64,000 nucleotides of DNA from Streptomyces sp. STR69 (GTDB taxonomy: Bacteria; Actinomycetota; Actinomycetes; Streptomycetales; Streptomycetaceae), in NCBI RefSeq assembly GCF_024519455.1, contig NZ_JALJRY010000013.1:231668-295667 (forward strand), read 5' to 3'. Below, piece by piece: positions 7,867-16,941 of the stretch. The notes below the pieces were generated by a model. That model worked only from the letters and a program-made list of their open reading frames with translations, ran no database searches and had not been told where the DNA came from. Each line of letters begins with the position of its first letter. Position 1 is the first letter of the stretch. The translations under genes were made by a program, and so were the position numbers.

Positions 7867-10010
7867 GCCGCCGGTGGTGTCGGCGCGGGCTCGGACGGTT
7901 CCGGGTGCGGACTGGACGGGGCCACCCGCAGCGGACGCGCCGCCCAGGCGGGCAGATGCCAGTTCCAGCCGCCGAACAGGGAGACGAGGGAGGGGACGAG
8001 CAGCATCCGCACGATGGTCGCGTCGAGCAGGATGCCGATGCCGAGGCCGGTCGCCAGGGTCTTGAGGTCGGTGCCCGGTCCCGAGGCGAGCGCGGCGAAG
8101 GCGAGGAAGAGGATGAGTGCGGCGCTGGTGACGAGGCGGCCGGTGCGGCCGATGCCCTCGACCACCGCGTCGTCGGTGGAGAGACCGGCGTCGTACTCCT
8201 CCCGGATGCGGGTGAGGATGAACACCTCGTAGTCCATGGACAGTCCGAACAGGAACGCGAAGATCATGATCGGGATCCAGAACGTGACGGCCCCGGTGGC
8301 GGCGATGCCGAAGATCGCGTTGGAACCGTGGCCGTCCTGCCAGAAGAGGACCATCAGGCCGAGGGTCGCCGCCAGTGAGATCAGGTTGAGCAGTACCGCC
8401 TTCAGCGGCAGCAGCAACGAGCGGAAGGCCCGTACGAGCAGGATGTACGTCAGCAGCGCGATGATCGTGAGCATCAGCGGGAAGTTGCCGTAGACGGCGT
8501 GCAGGAAGTCGATCTGGGCCGCGCCGACTCCGGCGACGCCTACGGCTCCGGGCAGGTGCTCGGTGGCGGTCTTGACCCGTTTGACGACGTCGACGCTCTT
8601 CGAGTTGACCGTCTCGGTGTCCGGGATGACGACGACGATGCTCTGTCCGCCCCGGTTGCCCGCGGGCCCGGTCGGCACGAGGACGCTGGTCACGCCGTCG
8701 ACCTTCGCGAGTGCGGCGGCGACGGGTTTCGCCTGGTCGGTGCTGACCAGGACCTCCATCGGGGTGAGCGCGCCGGTCGGGACGCCACCGCGTTCCAGGG
8801 TCTGCAGGGTGTCGTAGGCCGAACCGTTCTTGGCGAGCGACCCCGAGGAGGCAAGGCCGATCTTGATGCCGAGGAAGACGCCGACGAGGGCCGCGAGGGC
8901 GGCCAGCGCCGCGCCGGCCGCGAGCCAGCGGCGCCGTACGACGGCTGCGGTCCAGCGGCTCCAGAAGCGGCTCGCCCGGTTCTCGTGCCGGATCTTGGGC
9001 CAGTCGACCTTGGGTCCGATACCGCCGAGGATCGCGGGGGTCAGGGTGAGTGTCGTCAGCACGCTGGCGAGCGGGATGAGCGCTCCGCCGTAGCCCATGC
9101 TGCGCAGGAACGGGACGGGCAGGACGACCAGGGAGAGCAGGCCGATGGCGACCGTGACCCCGCTGAACACGATCGCGTGCCCGGCGTGCTGCATCGCGAC
9201 GACGACCGCGTCGTGGTTGTCCCGGCCGCGGTCGCGCTCCTCGCGCCAGCGGGTGACGAAGAGGAGCGAGTAGTCGATCGCGACGCCCAGGCCGATGAGG
9301 GCGACCAGGAACTGCACGATGAACGACACGTCGGTGGCGTAGGTGAGCGGCAGCAGCATCACGAAGGTCGCGAGGATCGACACCGCGGCCACCAGCAGCG
9401 GCAGCAGGGCCAGGAAGGAGGCGAACACGAAGGCGAGGACGGCGAGTGCGCCGACGGCGCCGAGGAGGGTCTCGCCGAGTACTCCGGGGCCGCCCCCGTC
9501 GTCGCCGCCGGAGGCGAGGGGGTCCTCGCCCGTCACGCCGACCTTCGCGCCCGCCGGCGCGGCCTTCTCGGCGGCCGTCTTGATCGGGTCGGTCAGCAGG
9601 GTCTGGCTGGGTGACGGGTTGAACCGATAGAAGACCAGCGCGTAGGCGGTACGGTCGTCCTTCGTCCGGAACGCCTTGTCGCCGGTGTTCGCCTCGTCGA
9701 TCACCCGCAGCCCCGGTGCGGCCGTGCCGGCTGCGGTGAACACGCTCCCGACGTCCGTCTCGTGACCGGTGACGGTCTGCCCGGCCGGCAGGGTGACCGC
9801 CACGAGATACGGATTGGTGTCGCCGCCGCTGCCGAAGGCCTTCTCGATCTTGTGCGCGGTCACGGTGCCAGGCTGGCCGGGCAGCGAGAAGTCGATGGTG
9901 AGCCGGTCCGTGGTCCGGCCGGCCAGCGCGATGCCGGCGATGAGCACCAGACCCCAGAACGCCACGACCGCCTTGCGATGCCGCAGTACGAATTCGGCCC
10001 ACCGTCGCAT
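7863..10010 (-). CDS. MMPL/RND-family membrane transporter
   Basis: Large membrane exporter of 715 residues, similar in size and layout to actinorhodin-cluster ActII-3 and mycobacterial MmpL proteins. The N-terminal helix (RKAVVAFWGLVLIAGIALAG) is followed by a first extracytoplasmic domain, then a helix bundle including FLVALIGLGVAIDYSLLFVT. The second half repeats this layout with FLFGLSMDYEVFILTRIREE. The two D-Y pairs (AIDYSLL, SMDYEVF) are the proton-relay aspartates typical of the family. The start is ATG 10010 with GGGGAAGG upstream. It stands alone; the divergent gene at 10211 is an unrelated small membrane protein. The cargo (lipid or secondary metabolite) is unknown. Confidence 0.9.
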   Translation of the reverse strand: MRRWAEFVLRHRKAVVAFWGLVLIAGIALAGRTTDRLTIDFSLPGQPGTVTAHKIEKAFGSGGDTNPYLVAVTLPAGQTVTGHETDVGSVFTAAGTAAPGLRVIDEANTGDKAFRTKDDRTAYALVFYRFNPSPSQTLLTDPIKTAAEKAAPAGAKVGVTGEDPLASGGDDGGGPGVLGETLLGAVGALAVLAFVFASFLALLPLLVAAVSILATFVMLLPLTYATDVSFIVQFLVALIGLGVAIDYSLLFVTRWREERDRGRDNHDAVVVAMQHAGHAIVFSGVTVAIGLLSLVVLPVPFLRSMGYGGALIPLASVLTTLTLTPAILGGIGPKVDWPKIRHENRASRFWSRWTAAVVRRRWLAAGAALAALAALVGVFLGIKIGLASSGSLAKNGSAYDTLQTLERGGVPTGALTPMEVLVSTDQAKPVAAALAKVDGVTSVLVPTGPAGNRGGQSIVVVIPDTETVNSKSVDVVKRVKTATEHLPGAVGVAGVGAAQIDFLHAVYGNFPLMLTIIALLTYILLVRAFRSLLLPLKAVLLNLISLAATLGLMVLFWQDGHGSNAIFGIAATGAVTFWIPIMIFAFLFGLSMDYEVFILTRIREEYDAGLSTDDAVVEGIGRTGRLVTSAALILFLAFAALASGPGTDLKTLATGLGIGILLDATIVRMLLVPSLVSLFGGWNWHLPAWAARPLRVAPSSPHPEPSEPAPTPPAA

Positions 10011-10210
10011 GCCGGACCTTCCCCGCTTCGTAGGTTGCGCGAGTCTAGCCCGCCGCCCTGTTCATCCGCTATCGGGATAATCCATCCGGTTTGACGGGAT
10101 CCGGAAGCACAGACTCCGCGTTCGCGCGCCCCGGGAAGAGACCGCAGCGCAGGACTGTTTAGCTTGTCGGTACCGGATCAAGACCGGACTCCGAGAACGG
10201 AGCAGTCAAG

Positions 10211-10702
10211 GTGAACAACGCGTCGAAGGCCGGCATACGCCAGGTGGCGGACGCTCCGACTCCGTCGCCCGACACACTGGAGCGGGTACGGCGGCACCGA
10301 CGGCACACCCTGGAACTGCTCACCGTGTGTGCCGTGGGACTGGTCCCGTGGACGGTTCTGCTGGCGGTGACGCTGCCGTCCGCCTACGAGGTGCACCAGT
10401 GGCGGGTCACCTGGGTCGGGTTCGACGTCCTGCTCGTGCTCGCGATGGCGGCCACCGCGCTGCTCGGCTGGCGGCGGCACCGGGGCGTCATCGTGGCGGC
10501 GGTCTTCTCGGCAGCGCTGCTGATCTGCGACGCCTGGTTCGACGTGTCGCTGGCCTTCGGCACCGACGACGTCTGGTCGGCGGCGGCCCTCGCGGTCTTC
10601 GCCGAACTGCCACTGGCCGGCTATCTGATCCACCGGGTGATGGCAATGATCTCGCTCGCCCGCTGGCCGAACGCGGAAGCGGCCACCAGGATCGCCGAAT
10701 AG
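10211..10702 (+). CDS. Small integral membrane protein of unknown function
   Basis: Product of 163 residues with a charged N-terminus (about 1-35) and four predicted transmembrane segments: LELLTVCAVGLVPWTVLLAV, WVGFDVLLVLAMAATALLGW, GVIVAAVFSAALLICDAWF and AAALAVFAELPLAGYLI. Arg/His-rich turns sit between the second and third segments. The start is GTG 10211 with GGAG eight bases upstream. Similar four-helix proteins are common in Streptomyces, but I cannot name a function. It is divergent from the MMPL transporter and ends about 145 bases before the Nit1C-like operon, with no sign of being part of it. Confidence 0.75.
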   Translation: MNNASKAGIRQVADAPTPSPDTLERVRRHRRHTLELLTVCAVGLVPWTVLLAVTLPSAYEVHQWRVTWVGFDVLLVLAMAATALLGWRRHRGVIVAAVFSAALLICDAWFDVSLAFGTDDVWSAAALAVFAELPLAGYLIHRVMAMISLARWPNAEAATRIAE

Positions 10703-10846
10703 CCGACTTGCCTCTGCGGCAACGGTGAGGTTTTCGCAACTCCCCTTTGTTCCCGATGACTTCACTCGGAAATCCCCAGGGCTGAAGTTGGTCGCCATGA
10801 AGAGCGGCGAGGTGGCAAGACCTCGGCGCGCGGCATGGAGGATGTC

Positions 10847-12163
10847 ATGCCCGAGATGTACTTCGCTGTCCGCGCACACTACTCCGTCGCCGTGGTCGGC
10901 GGCGGTCAGGCCGGACTCTCCGTCAGTCACGAACTCCGCGAACGCGGTATCGACCACGTCGTCGTCGAGGCCCACCGGGTCGGCCACGAGTGGCGCGAGC
11001 GCCGCTGGGACTCCTTCTGTCTGGTGACCCCCAACTGGCAGTGCCGGCTGCCCGGTTACCCCTATCGGGGAGACGACCCCGACGGGTTCATGGTCCGCGA
11101 CGACATCGTGCGCTACCTGGAGGGCTATGTCGCCCATTTCCGGCCACCGCTGGTCGAGGGCGTGACGGTCACCAGGCTGCGACGTTCCCCGGGCGGAGCC
11201 TTCGAACTCTCCACCACGGCAGGGGACTTCACCGCCGACCAGGTGGTGATCGCGACCGGCCCCTACCACGCCCCTTCCCTCCCCCCGATGGCCCGGCAGT
11301 TCCCCGACTCCGTCACCCAGGTCCACTCCTCCCGCTACCGCAACCCCGCCCAACTCCCCCCGGGCGCGGTCCTGGTGGTCGGCACCGGTCAGTCCGGCTG
11401 CCAGATCGCCGAGGACCTCCACCTCGCCGGGCGCCAGGTGCACCTGGCCGTCGGCAGTGCGCCGCGCGTGGCCCGCTTCTACCGCGGCCGTGACTGTGTG
11501 GCCTGGCTCGACGACATGGGCCACTACGCGAAGAGCATCGACGACTTCGACGACGCGGGCGCGGTCCGGATGCGCGTCAACCACTACGTCACCGGCCGCG
11601 ACGGAGGCCGCGACATCGACCTGCGCGCCTTCGCCCGCGACGGTATGCGGTTGTACGGCCGACTGACCGAAGTCGGCGGTACGGCACTGGAGTTCGCCGA
11701 CGACCTCAAGGTGAACCTCGACCACGCGGACGCCGTGGCCGAGGGCATCAAGGACGCCGTCGACGCCCACATCACCGCGCAGGGCATCGCCGCACCGGAC
11801 GAACCACGCTACACACCCGTGTGGGAACCGGACGACCAGCCCCGCGAACTCGACCTGGACCAGGCCGACATCACCTCCGTCGTCTGGTCGACCGGGTTCC
11901 GCCGCGACCACCGCTGGATCGAGGCACCGGTCTTCGACGGCCGCGGCTACCCGATGCACTGGCGCGGCGCCACCAGCGTCCCCGGCCTGTACTTCCTGGG
12001 CCTGCCCTGGCAGCACTCATGGGGTTCGGGACGCTTCGAAGCGGTGGGCAGGGACGCGGAGTTCCTCGCGAACCACATCGAGGCCTCGCGCCGCCTGGCC
12101 GACGTGTGCGGCACCCTGACCGGCGCCCCCACCGACCTCGCCTCCGCCCTCCCGATCGGCTGA
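10847..12163 (+). CDS. Flavin-dependent oxidoreductase, MSMEG_0569 family (Nit1C cluster)
   Basis: FAD/NAD(P)-dependent monooxygenase-like flavoprotein of 438 residues. The FAD-binding motif VAVVGGGQAGLSVSHELRE is near the N-terminus and a second Rossmann motif (VLVVGTGQSGCQIAEDL) is near residue 180, a layout like Baeyer-Villiger/flavin-containing monooxygenases. ATG 10847 has GGAGG five bases upstream (10837-10841); ATG 10835 is in frame but has no ribosome site. The family occurs almost only in Nit1C-type clusters beside nitrilase, radical SAM, GNAT and AIRS-like proteins, exactly as here. It is the first gene of the operon. Its substrate is not established. Confidence 0.88.
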   Translation: MPEMYFAVRAHYSVAVVGGGQAGLSVSHELRERGIDHVVVEAHRVGHEWRERRWDSFCLVTPNWQCRLPGYPYRGDDPDGFMVRDDIVRYLEGYVAHFRPPLVEGVTVTRLRRSPGGAFELSTTAGDFTADQVVIATGPYHAPSLPPMARQFPDSVTQVHSSRYRNPAQLPPGAVLVVGTGQSGCQIAEDLHLAGRQVHLAVGSAPRVARFYRGRDCVAWLDDMGHYAKSIDDFDDAGAVRMRVNHYVTGRDGGRDIDLRAFARDGMRLYGRLTEVGGTALEFADDLKVNLDHADAVAEGIKDAVDAHITAQGIAAPDEPRYTPVWEPDDQPRELDLDQADITSVVWSTGFRRDHRWIEAPVFDGRGYPMHWRGATSVPGLYFLGLPWQHSWGSGRFEAVGRDAEFLANHIEASRRLADVCGTLTGAPTDLASALPIG

Positions 12164-12177
12164 GGAACGGGAACACC

Positions 12178-12993
12178 ATGGTCCACGACGCACATCGCCA
12201 CATCGGCGTCCTGCCCGCCCACCCCTTCTACGGCGGCCCGCCCGTCAACCCCGACACCACCGCCCGCGCCACGGTCAAGCAACTCATCGCCGACCTGGAC
12301 GCGGAGGGCACCGAACGTGCCCTGGTAATCCCCAACTACGGCGTCCCCGATCCCTCCATCGCCTTCTCGTTCAACGAGTTGGCCGTCGAGGCCGCCCAGA
12401 CCGACGACCGCATCCGGGCCGGACTGTGGGTCTCCCCGCGCCCCGAGGACGAGCAACGCACCGCCCAGGCGCTGGAGTTGGCGGGCGAACGGGGTGTGAG
12501 GGCGCTCAAGCTGAGCTTTCTGCTCGGCGGGCGTCCCACCGACCCGGCCTGCCGCCCCCACCTCGACCGTATCTTCGCCGTGGCGGCCCGGCACGGGCTG
12601 GTGGTGCACGTCCACACCTCCCCGGGTGCCGCCTCCGACATCGACGAGGTCGGCCACCTGGTCGACTGGTACGCCGATCAAGTCCCCGTCCATCTCGTGC
12701 ACTTCGGCGGCGGGATGAGCGGCCACATCAAGCTCGCCGGTTCCCGGTTCTTCGACTGGATCACCGCCGGCAAGCACGTCTACACCGACCTCTCCTGGGC
12801 CATCGGTTTCACTCCCCGTTGGCTGGCCAAGGAGATCGAGCGCCGCGGCATCGGCCACGACCGGGTGCTCTTCGCCAGCGACCAGCCGTGGGGCGATTTC
12901 ACGGGCGAGTACGCCCGCCTCGCCGAAGCGACCGGCGGCGGCGCACTCGGCGACCTGGTCTTCAGGGACACGTTCGCCGCGCTCTACGACTGA
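12178..12993 (+). CDS. Amidohydrolase-family protein (TIM-barrel metal hydrolase)
   Basis: Product of 271 residues from the amidohydrolase-2 type (PF04909-like) TIM-barrel family. The N-terminal DAHRH gives the HxH metal-binding motif, VVHVHTSPG a middle His pair and FASDQPWG the late Asp. ATG 12178 lies 14 bases after the flavoprotein stop; a long upstream open frame overlaps the flavoprotein and is a shadow. The gene sits between the MSMEG_0569-type and MSMEG_0572-type genes, where I would expect the small MSMEG_0570 gene if present. It could hydrolyse or decarboxylate the cluster's product, but that is only inferred from position. Confidence 0.8.
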   Translation: MVHDAHRHIGVLPAHPFYGGPPVNPDTTARATVKQLIADLDAEGTERALVIPNYGVPDPSIAFSFNELAVEAAQTDDRIRAGLWVSPRPEDEQRTAQALELAGERGVRALKLSFLLGGRPTDPACRPHLDRIFAVAARHGLVVHVHTSPGAASDIDEVGHLVDWYADQVPVHLVHFGGGMSGHIKLAGSRFFDWITAGKHVYTDLSWAIGFTPRWLAKEIERRGIGHDRVLFASDQPWGDFTGEYARLAEATGGGALGDLVFRDTFAALYD

Positions 12994-13042
12994 CCGACCT
13001 CCACCTCCCCTCTCAAGTCCGGTAACGCACAAGGAGACAGCC

Positions 13043-13564
13043 ATGTCCGAAACCGTCGAACTCAGCGAGATCGAGCAGAAGTCCCTCACCGAGATCCCCC
13101 ACCCGTCCCTCCCCGAGGGCACCAGCATCTACGGCTCCACCAAGGTGTTCCCCGACTACAAGGCCGAGGACGGCGAGACGTACTTCACGCTCGTCCACGG
13201 CATCGCCCACGAGTCGTCGGTCTCCTTCGTCGCCGTCCTTCAGGCGACCCGCGCCCTGCGCAAGGGCTTCGAGACGGCCATCTACTTCTACGGCCCCGGT
13301 TCCCTCAACTGCCTTGCCACCCGCGGGTTCCCGACCACCGGCAACTCGGCCTTCCCCGGCGAGCACAACATCAACAACCAGCTCAAGACGTTCATCTCCG
13401 AGGGCGGCAAGGTCTTCTGCTGCCGCTTCGGCCTCTCCCTGCACGGCGCCCGCGAGGAGGACCTCATCGAGGGCGTCATCCCGACCCACCCCCTCGACGT
13501 CCAGGACGCGCTGATCCACTACGCCCGCAAGGGCGCCATCATCAACTCCACCTACCAGCTGTAA
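13043..13564 (+). CDS. MSMEG_0572/sll0783-family nitrogen starvation response protein
   Basis: Small conserved protein of 173 residues belonging to the marker family of Nit1C-type clusters. The sequence is hydrophilic and globular with motifs such as STKVFPDYKAEDGETYF and EDLIEGVIPTHPLDVQDALI. There is no signal peptide or membrane segment. Its biochemical role is unknown; the family name comes from induction under nitrogen limitation in relatives. ATG 13043 has AAGGAG upstream (13031-13036). It lies ten bases before the radical SAM gene, consistent with one transcript. Confidence 0.88.
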   Translation: MSETVELSEIEQKSLTEIPHPSLPEGTSIYGSTKVFPDYKAEDGETYFTLVHGIAHESSVSFVAVLQATRALRKGFETAIYFYGPGSLNCLATRGFPTTGNSAFPGEHNINNQLKTFISEGGKVFCCRFGLSLHGAREEDLIEGVIPTHPLDVQDALIHYARKGAIINSTYQL

Positions 13565-13574
13565 GGGGCGGGCC

Positions 13575-14657
13575 GTGAGCGTTGGCACCAACACAGCGGT
13601 GGACGTGCGGATCATGACCCGGGCCGAACTCGCCCTCCACGGAGTCCGGTTGGAGGCTCCGGTACGGCGGCCGGACGGCGCGGGACCCAGCGACGACGGC
13701 CATGTCCTCGTCGACGGTGCCAACGCCGCGCTGCCCACCAACCCCGACAGCCCCTACTCGGTACGGGACGGCAGGGTCTGGCTCGGCAACGACGACACCG
13801 GCCTGACGCTGTCCGCCGTGGACCGCCCGAAGTTCTACGACCTCACCACCGCCGACGGCATACCCTACGAGCACATCGCCCGCCTGCACGGCGCCGACGT
13901 CCTCGCCACCACCGTCGTCCAGACCTGTATCCGCTACGCCGAGTCCGACCGCTGCCGCTTCTGCACCATCGAGGAGTCCCTGCGCGCCGGCGCGACCGTC
14001 GCCGCCAAGACTCCGGCGCAACTCGCCGAAGTCGCCGAGGCCGCCGTCCGGTTGGACGGCGTGCGGCAGATGGTCATGACCACCGGCACGACGACGGGAC
14101 CCGACCGGGGCGCGCGCACTCTCGTACGATCCGTCCGCGCCGTCCTCGAAGCGGTACCCGGCCTCCCCGTCCAGGTGCAGTGCGAACCGCCCGGCGACCT
14201 CGCCTGGATCCGCGCCCTGCACGAGGCCGGGGCCACCGCGATCGGCATCCATGTCGAGTCCCTCGACGAGGAGGTACGCCGACGCTGGATGCCCGGCAAG
14301 TCGAGTGTCCCGATGTCCGAGTACGAGGCCGCCTGGGACGAGGCGGTGCGGGTCTTCGGACCGAACCGCGTCTCCACCTACCTGCTCGTCGGACTCGGCG
14401 AGGATCCCGACGAACTCATCGCGGGTGCAGTGGAGTTGATCGACCGAGGGGTGTACCCCTTCGTCGTCCCCTTCCGTCCGATGCGCGGCACGCTCGCCGC
14501 CCGCGACGGGATCGAGCCGCCCGGTGCGGAACTCCTGCGGTACGTCACCGAAGGCGTCGCCGCCGGGCTGCGCACGGCCGGGATGAGCGGCGCCGACCAG
14601 AAGGCGGGCTGCGCGGCCTGCGGCGCGTGCAGTGTGCTGCGCAGCGCGGGCGGGTGA
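13575..14657 (+). CDS. Radical SAM protein, MSMEG_0568 family, with non-canonical cluster motif
   Basis: Radical S-adenosylmethionine enzyme of 360 residues. The Fe-S ligands are Cys118, Cys127 and Cys130 (CX8CX2C) instead of the usual CX3CX2C. The downstream barrel shows DGVRQMVMTTGTTTG and GIHVESLDEEV-like strands. Three further cysteines near the C-terminus (346, 349, 352; CAACGAC) could hold a second cluster. The start is GTG 13575 with AAGGGG upstream. Its stop overlaps the GNAT-AIRS start (GTGA). The family is a constant member of Nit1C clusters, but the reaction is unknown. A radical rearrangement or C-N chemistry that makes the nitrilase substrate is possible but speculative. Confidence 0.88.
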   Translation: MSVGTNTAVDVRIMTRAELALHGVRLEAPVRRPDGAGPSDDGHVLVDGANAALPTNPDSPYSVRDGRVWLGNDDTGLTLSAVDRPKFYDLTTADGIPYEHIARLHGADVLATTVVQTCIRYAESDRCRFCTIEESLRAGATVAAKTPAQLAEVAEAAVRLDGVRQMVMTTGTTTGPDRGARTLVRSVRAVLEAVPGLPVQVQCEPPGDLAWIRALHEAGATAIGIHVESLDEEVRRRWMPGKSSVPMSEYEAAWDEAVRVFGPNRVSTYLLVGLGEDPDELIAGAVELIDRGVYPFVVPFRPMRGTLAARDGIEPPGAELLRYVTEGVAAGLRTAGMSGADQKAGCAACGACSVLRSAGG

Positions 14658-16093
14658 ACGCCGTGTACCTCGACGGCTCGGCGGCACCGCTCGTGGCAGA
14701 CGGGCCGGTGGACATCCTGGCGCTGCTCGGCGACCGCAGCACCCTCGCCCGCCGCCCCGCGTTCCACCTCGAACAGGCCACTGACGAGACCGAGTTGAGC
14801 GCCTACCGACGACTGCGTACCGACACCTTCGTCCACGAGCAGGGACTCTTCACCGGCGACGACCTCGACGACCGTGACGCCGACACCCGTACCGTCGTGC
14901 TGGTCGCCAAGGCCCCGGACGGCACGGTGATCGGCGGGGTGCGGCTGGGCCCGGTCGACGACGGGCCCGACCTGGGCTGGTGGCAGGGCGGCCGACTGGT
15001 CGTCGCGCCGAAGGCACGCGGTCCGCGCGGGATCGGCGCAGCGCTGGTCCGGGCGGCCTGCGCACGGGCGGAGGCGGAGGGTGTGCTGCGGTTCGACGCG
15101 ACCGTGCAGGCCCGCAACGAGGTGCTGTTCCGGCGACTCGGCTGGCGGTCCGTGCGCGCCACGGAGATCGCCCGCACCCCGCACGTCCTCATGCGGTGGC
15201 CCATAGGGCGAGTCGCGGCCCAAGTGGCAGCCACGAAAGCCGCTTTGGGTCCCCTGCTCGCCGCGCTGCCCGCGCCGCCCGGCTTCGTCGGCGACGACGG
15301 CGCACCCGTCCTCGGCACCGATGTGATCGCCGCGTGCGACGCGATCGTGCCGTCGATGGTGGAGCGGGACCCGGAGTGGGCGGGCTGGTGCGCGGTCCTG
15401 GTGAACGTCAACGACCTTGCCGCGATGGGTGCTTCACCGGTCGGCCTGCTGGACGCGATCGGCGCGCGCGACACGGCGCATGCCGCCCTGGTCCTCGCCG
15501 GACTGACCCGGGCCGCGCGCGCCTACGGCGTCCCGGTGCTCGGCGGGCACACCCAACTCGGCGTCCCCGCCGCCCTGTCGGTGACCGCGCTCGGCCGCAC
15601 CGGCCGGCCGGTACCGGGCGGTGGCGGTCGTCCCGGACATGCCGTACGGCTCACGGCCGACCTCGGCGGCGGCTGGCGCACCGGCTACCGGGGCCGCCAG
15701 TGGGACTCGACCACCCGGCGTCGTACCGACGAACTCCGCACGATGACAAGGGCGGTGGCCGCCGCACGACCGGCCGCCGCGAAGGACGTGTCGATGGCCG
15801 GGATCGCCGGCACGCTGGGGATGCTCGCCGAGGCGAGCGGCTGCGGGGCGGTGCTCGACGTGGCCGCAGTACCCCGTCCGGCGGGCGCGTCCATGGGCGA
15901 CTGGCTCACCTGCTTCCCGGGTTTCGCGATGCTCACCGCCGACGGGCCCGACGCGCCCCCGCTGCCCGCCGGGCCCGCGATCGGCACTGTGTGCGGGGAG
16001 TTGACCACGGGGCAGGGCGTCGGGCTGCGCTGGCCCGACGGAGAGATCACCGAGGCGGTCACCTCGACGGTGACCGGAATGGGGACGGCATGA
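14654..16093 (+). CDS. GNAT acetyltransferase - AIR synthase-like fusion, MSMEG_0567 family
   Basis: Bifunctional protein of 479 residues. Residues about 35-175 form a GNAT N-acyltransferase (GGRLVVAPKARGPRGIGAAL is the acyl-CoA-binding region). Residues about 190-475 resemble the PurM/AIR synthase superfamily (VLVNVNDLAAMGASPVGLLD; GGHTQLGVPAALSVTALG). In cyanobacteria these are two proteins (sll0786, sll0787); in actinobacteria they are fused, as here. GTG 14654 overlaps the preceding stop and the gene's own stop overlaps the nitrilase ATG. Predicted substrates are an amine or amino acid for GNAT and an ATP-dependent ring or amide formation for the AIRS half, neither proven. Confidence 0.87.
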   Translation: MNAVYLDGSAAPLVADGPVDILALLGDRSTLARRPAFHLEQATDETELSAYRRLRTDTFVHEQGLFTGDDLDDRDADTRTVVLVAKAPDGTVIGGVRLGPVDDGPDLGWWQGGRLVVAPKARGPRGIGAALVRAACARAEAEGVLRFDATVQARNEVLFRRLGWRSVRATEIARTPHVLMRWPIGRVAAQVAATKAALGPLLAALPAPPGFVGDDGAPVLGTDVIAACDAIVPSMVERDPEWAGWCAVLVNVNDLAAMGASPVGLLDAIGARDTAHAALVLAGLTRAARAYGVPVLGGHTQLGVPAALSVTALGRTGRPVPGGGGRPGHAVRLTADLGGGWRTGYRGRQWDSTTRRRTDELRTMTRAVAAARPAAAKDVSMAGIAGTLGMLAEASGCGAVLDVAAVPRPAGASMGDWLTCFPGFAMLTADGPDAPPLPAGPAIGTVCGELTTGQGVGLRWPDGEITEAVTSTVTGMGTA

Positions 16094-16941
16094 GCACGCT
16101 GCGGATGGCGGCCGTGGCCGCCGAGTTCGGCCGCGACCTGGAGGAGGACTTCGCGATCGCCGAACGGCTGATCAAGGAGGCCCGGGAGCAGGGTGTGGGG
16201 CTCCTCGCCCTGCCGGAGGCGTGCCTCGGCGGATACCTGCTGAGCCTGGACGACGACAGCGCACTGGACGAAGGGCCGCCCGCACTCGCCCTCGACGGCC
16301 CGGAGATCCGCCGACTGGCCGCCTTGGCCGGGGAGTTGACGGTCGTGGCAGGGTATTGCGAGGTCTCCGGGGACACCCGCTACAACAGCGTCGTCTGCGT
16401 CACCGGCGACGGCGTCCTCGGCAACCACCGCAAGGTCCACCAGCCCCTGAGCGAGGACGCCAGCTACTCCTCCGGCGACCGCTTCCACGCCTTCGACACC
16501 CCGGTCGGCCGGATCGGCATGATGATCTGCTACGACAAGGCGTTCCCGGAGTCGGCCCGGGCGCTGGCCCTGGACGGCGCCGAGATCGGGGTGTGCGTGT
16601 CGGCCTGGCCGGGCGCGCGGACGAACGCGAGCGCGGACCTGGAGAAGGACCGCTGGAAGCGCCGTTTCGACCTGTTCGACCGGGCCCGCGCCCTGGAGAA
16701 CCAGATCGTGTGGCTGTCCGCCAACCAGGCGGGTACCTTCGGGTCGCTACGCTTCGTCGGCAGTGCCAAGGTCGTCGACCCGGGCGGCGAGATCCTCGCC
16801 GACACGGGCGTGACCGCCGGCATCGCCGTCGCCGAACTCGACGTCGCACAGGCTCTGGAGACCGCCCGCCGGTCGATGGGGCACCTGCGCGACCGGCGAC
16901 CCGAGACCTATGGCCCAGCCCCGGGAGCAGTCACCGTATGA
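16090..16941 (+). CDS. Nitrilase-superfamily carbon-nitrogen hydrolase (catalytically complete)
   Basis: Carbon-nitrogen hydrolase of 283 residues with an intact Glu-Lys-Cys triad: Glu43 in LPEACLGGY, Lys115 in HRKVHQP and Cys147 in MMICYDKAFPE. The C-terminal oligomerisation segment is present. It is the nitrilase position of the Nit1C cluster and may act on a nitrile or amide made by the other enzymes. The ATG overlaps the stop of the GNAT-AIRS gene and its own stop overlaps the start of a paralogue (both ATGA), so it is embedded in a coupled series. Nitrilase versus amidase activity cannot be told from sequence alone. Confidence 0.9.
   Translation: MSTLRMAAVAAEFGRDLEEDFAIAERLIKEAREQGVGLLALPEACLGGYLLSLDDDSALDEGPPALALDGPEIRRLAALAGELTVVAGYCEVSGDTRYNSVVCVTGDGVLGNHRKVHQPLSEDASYSSGDRFHAFDTPVGRIGMMICYDKAFPESARALALDGAEIGVCVSAWPGARTNASADLEKDRWKRRFDLFDRARALENQIVWLSANQAGTFGSLRFVGSAKVVDPGGEILADTGVTAGIAVAELDVAQALETARRSMGHLRDRRPETYGPAPGAVTV

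Noticed and set aside
6823..10002. 1059-codon minus-strand frame over the oxidoreductase and MMPL genes
   Set aside because: It lies out of frame with both real genes, has an Arg/Gly/Pro-rich composition and contains no recognisable motif.
10703..10846. Possible GlnR box upstream of the Nit1C operon
   Set aside because: I looked for paired GTnAC/GAAAC half-sites with 6-base spacing and found only weak partial matches.
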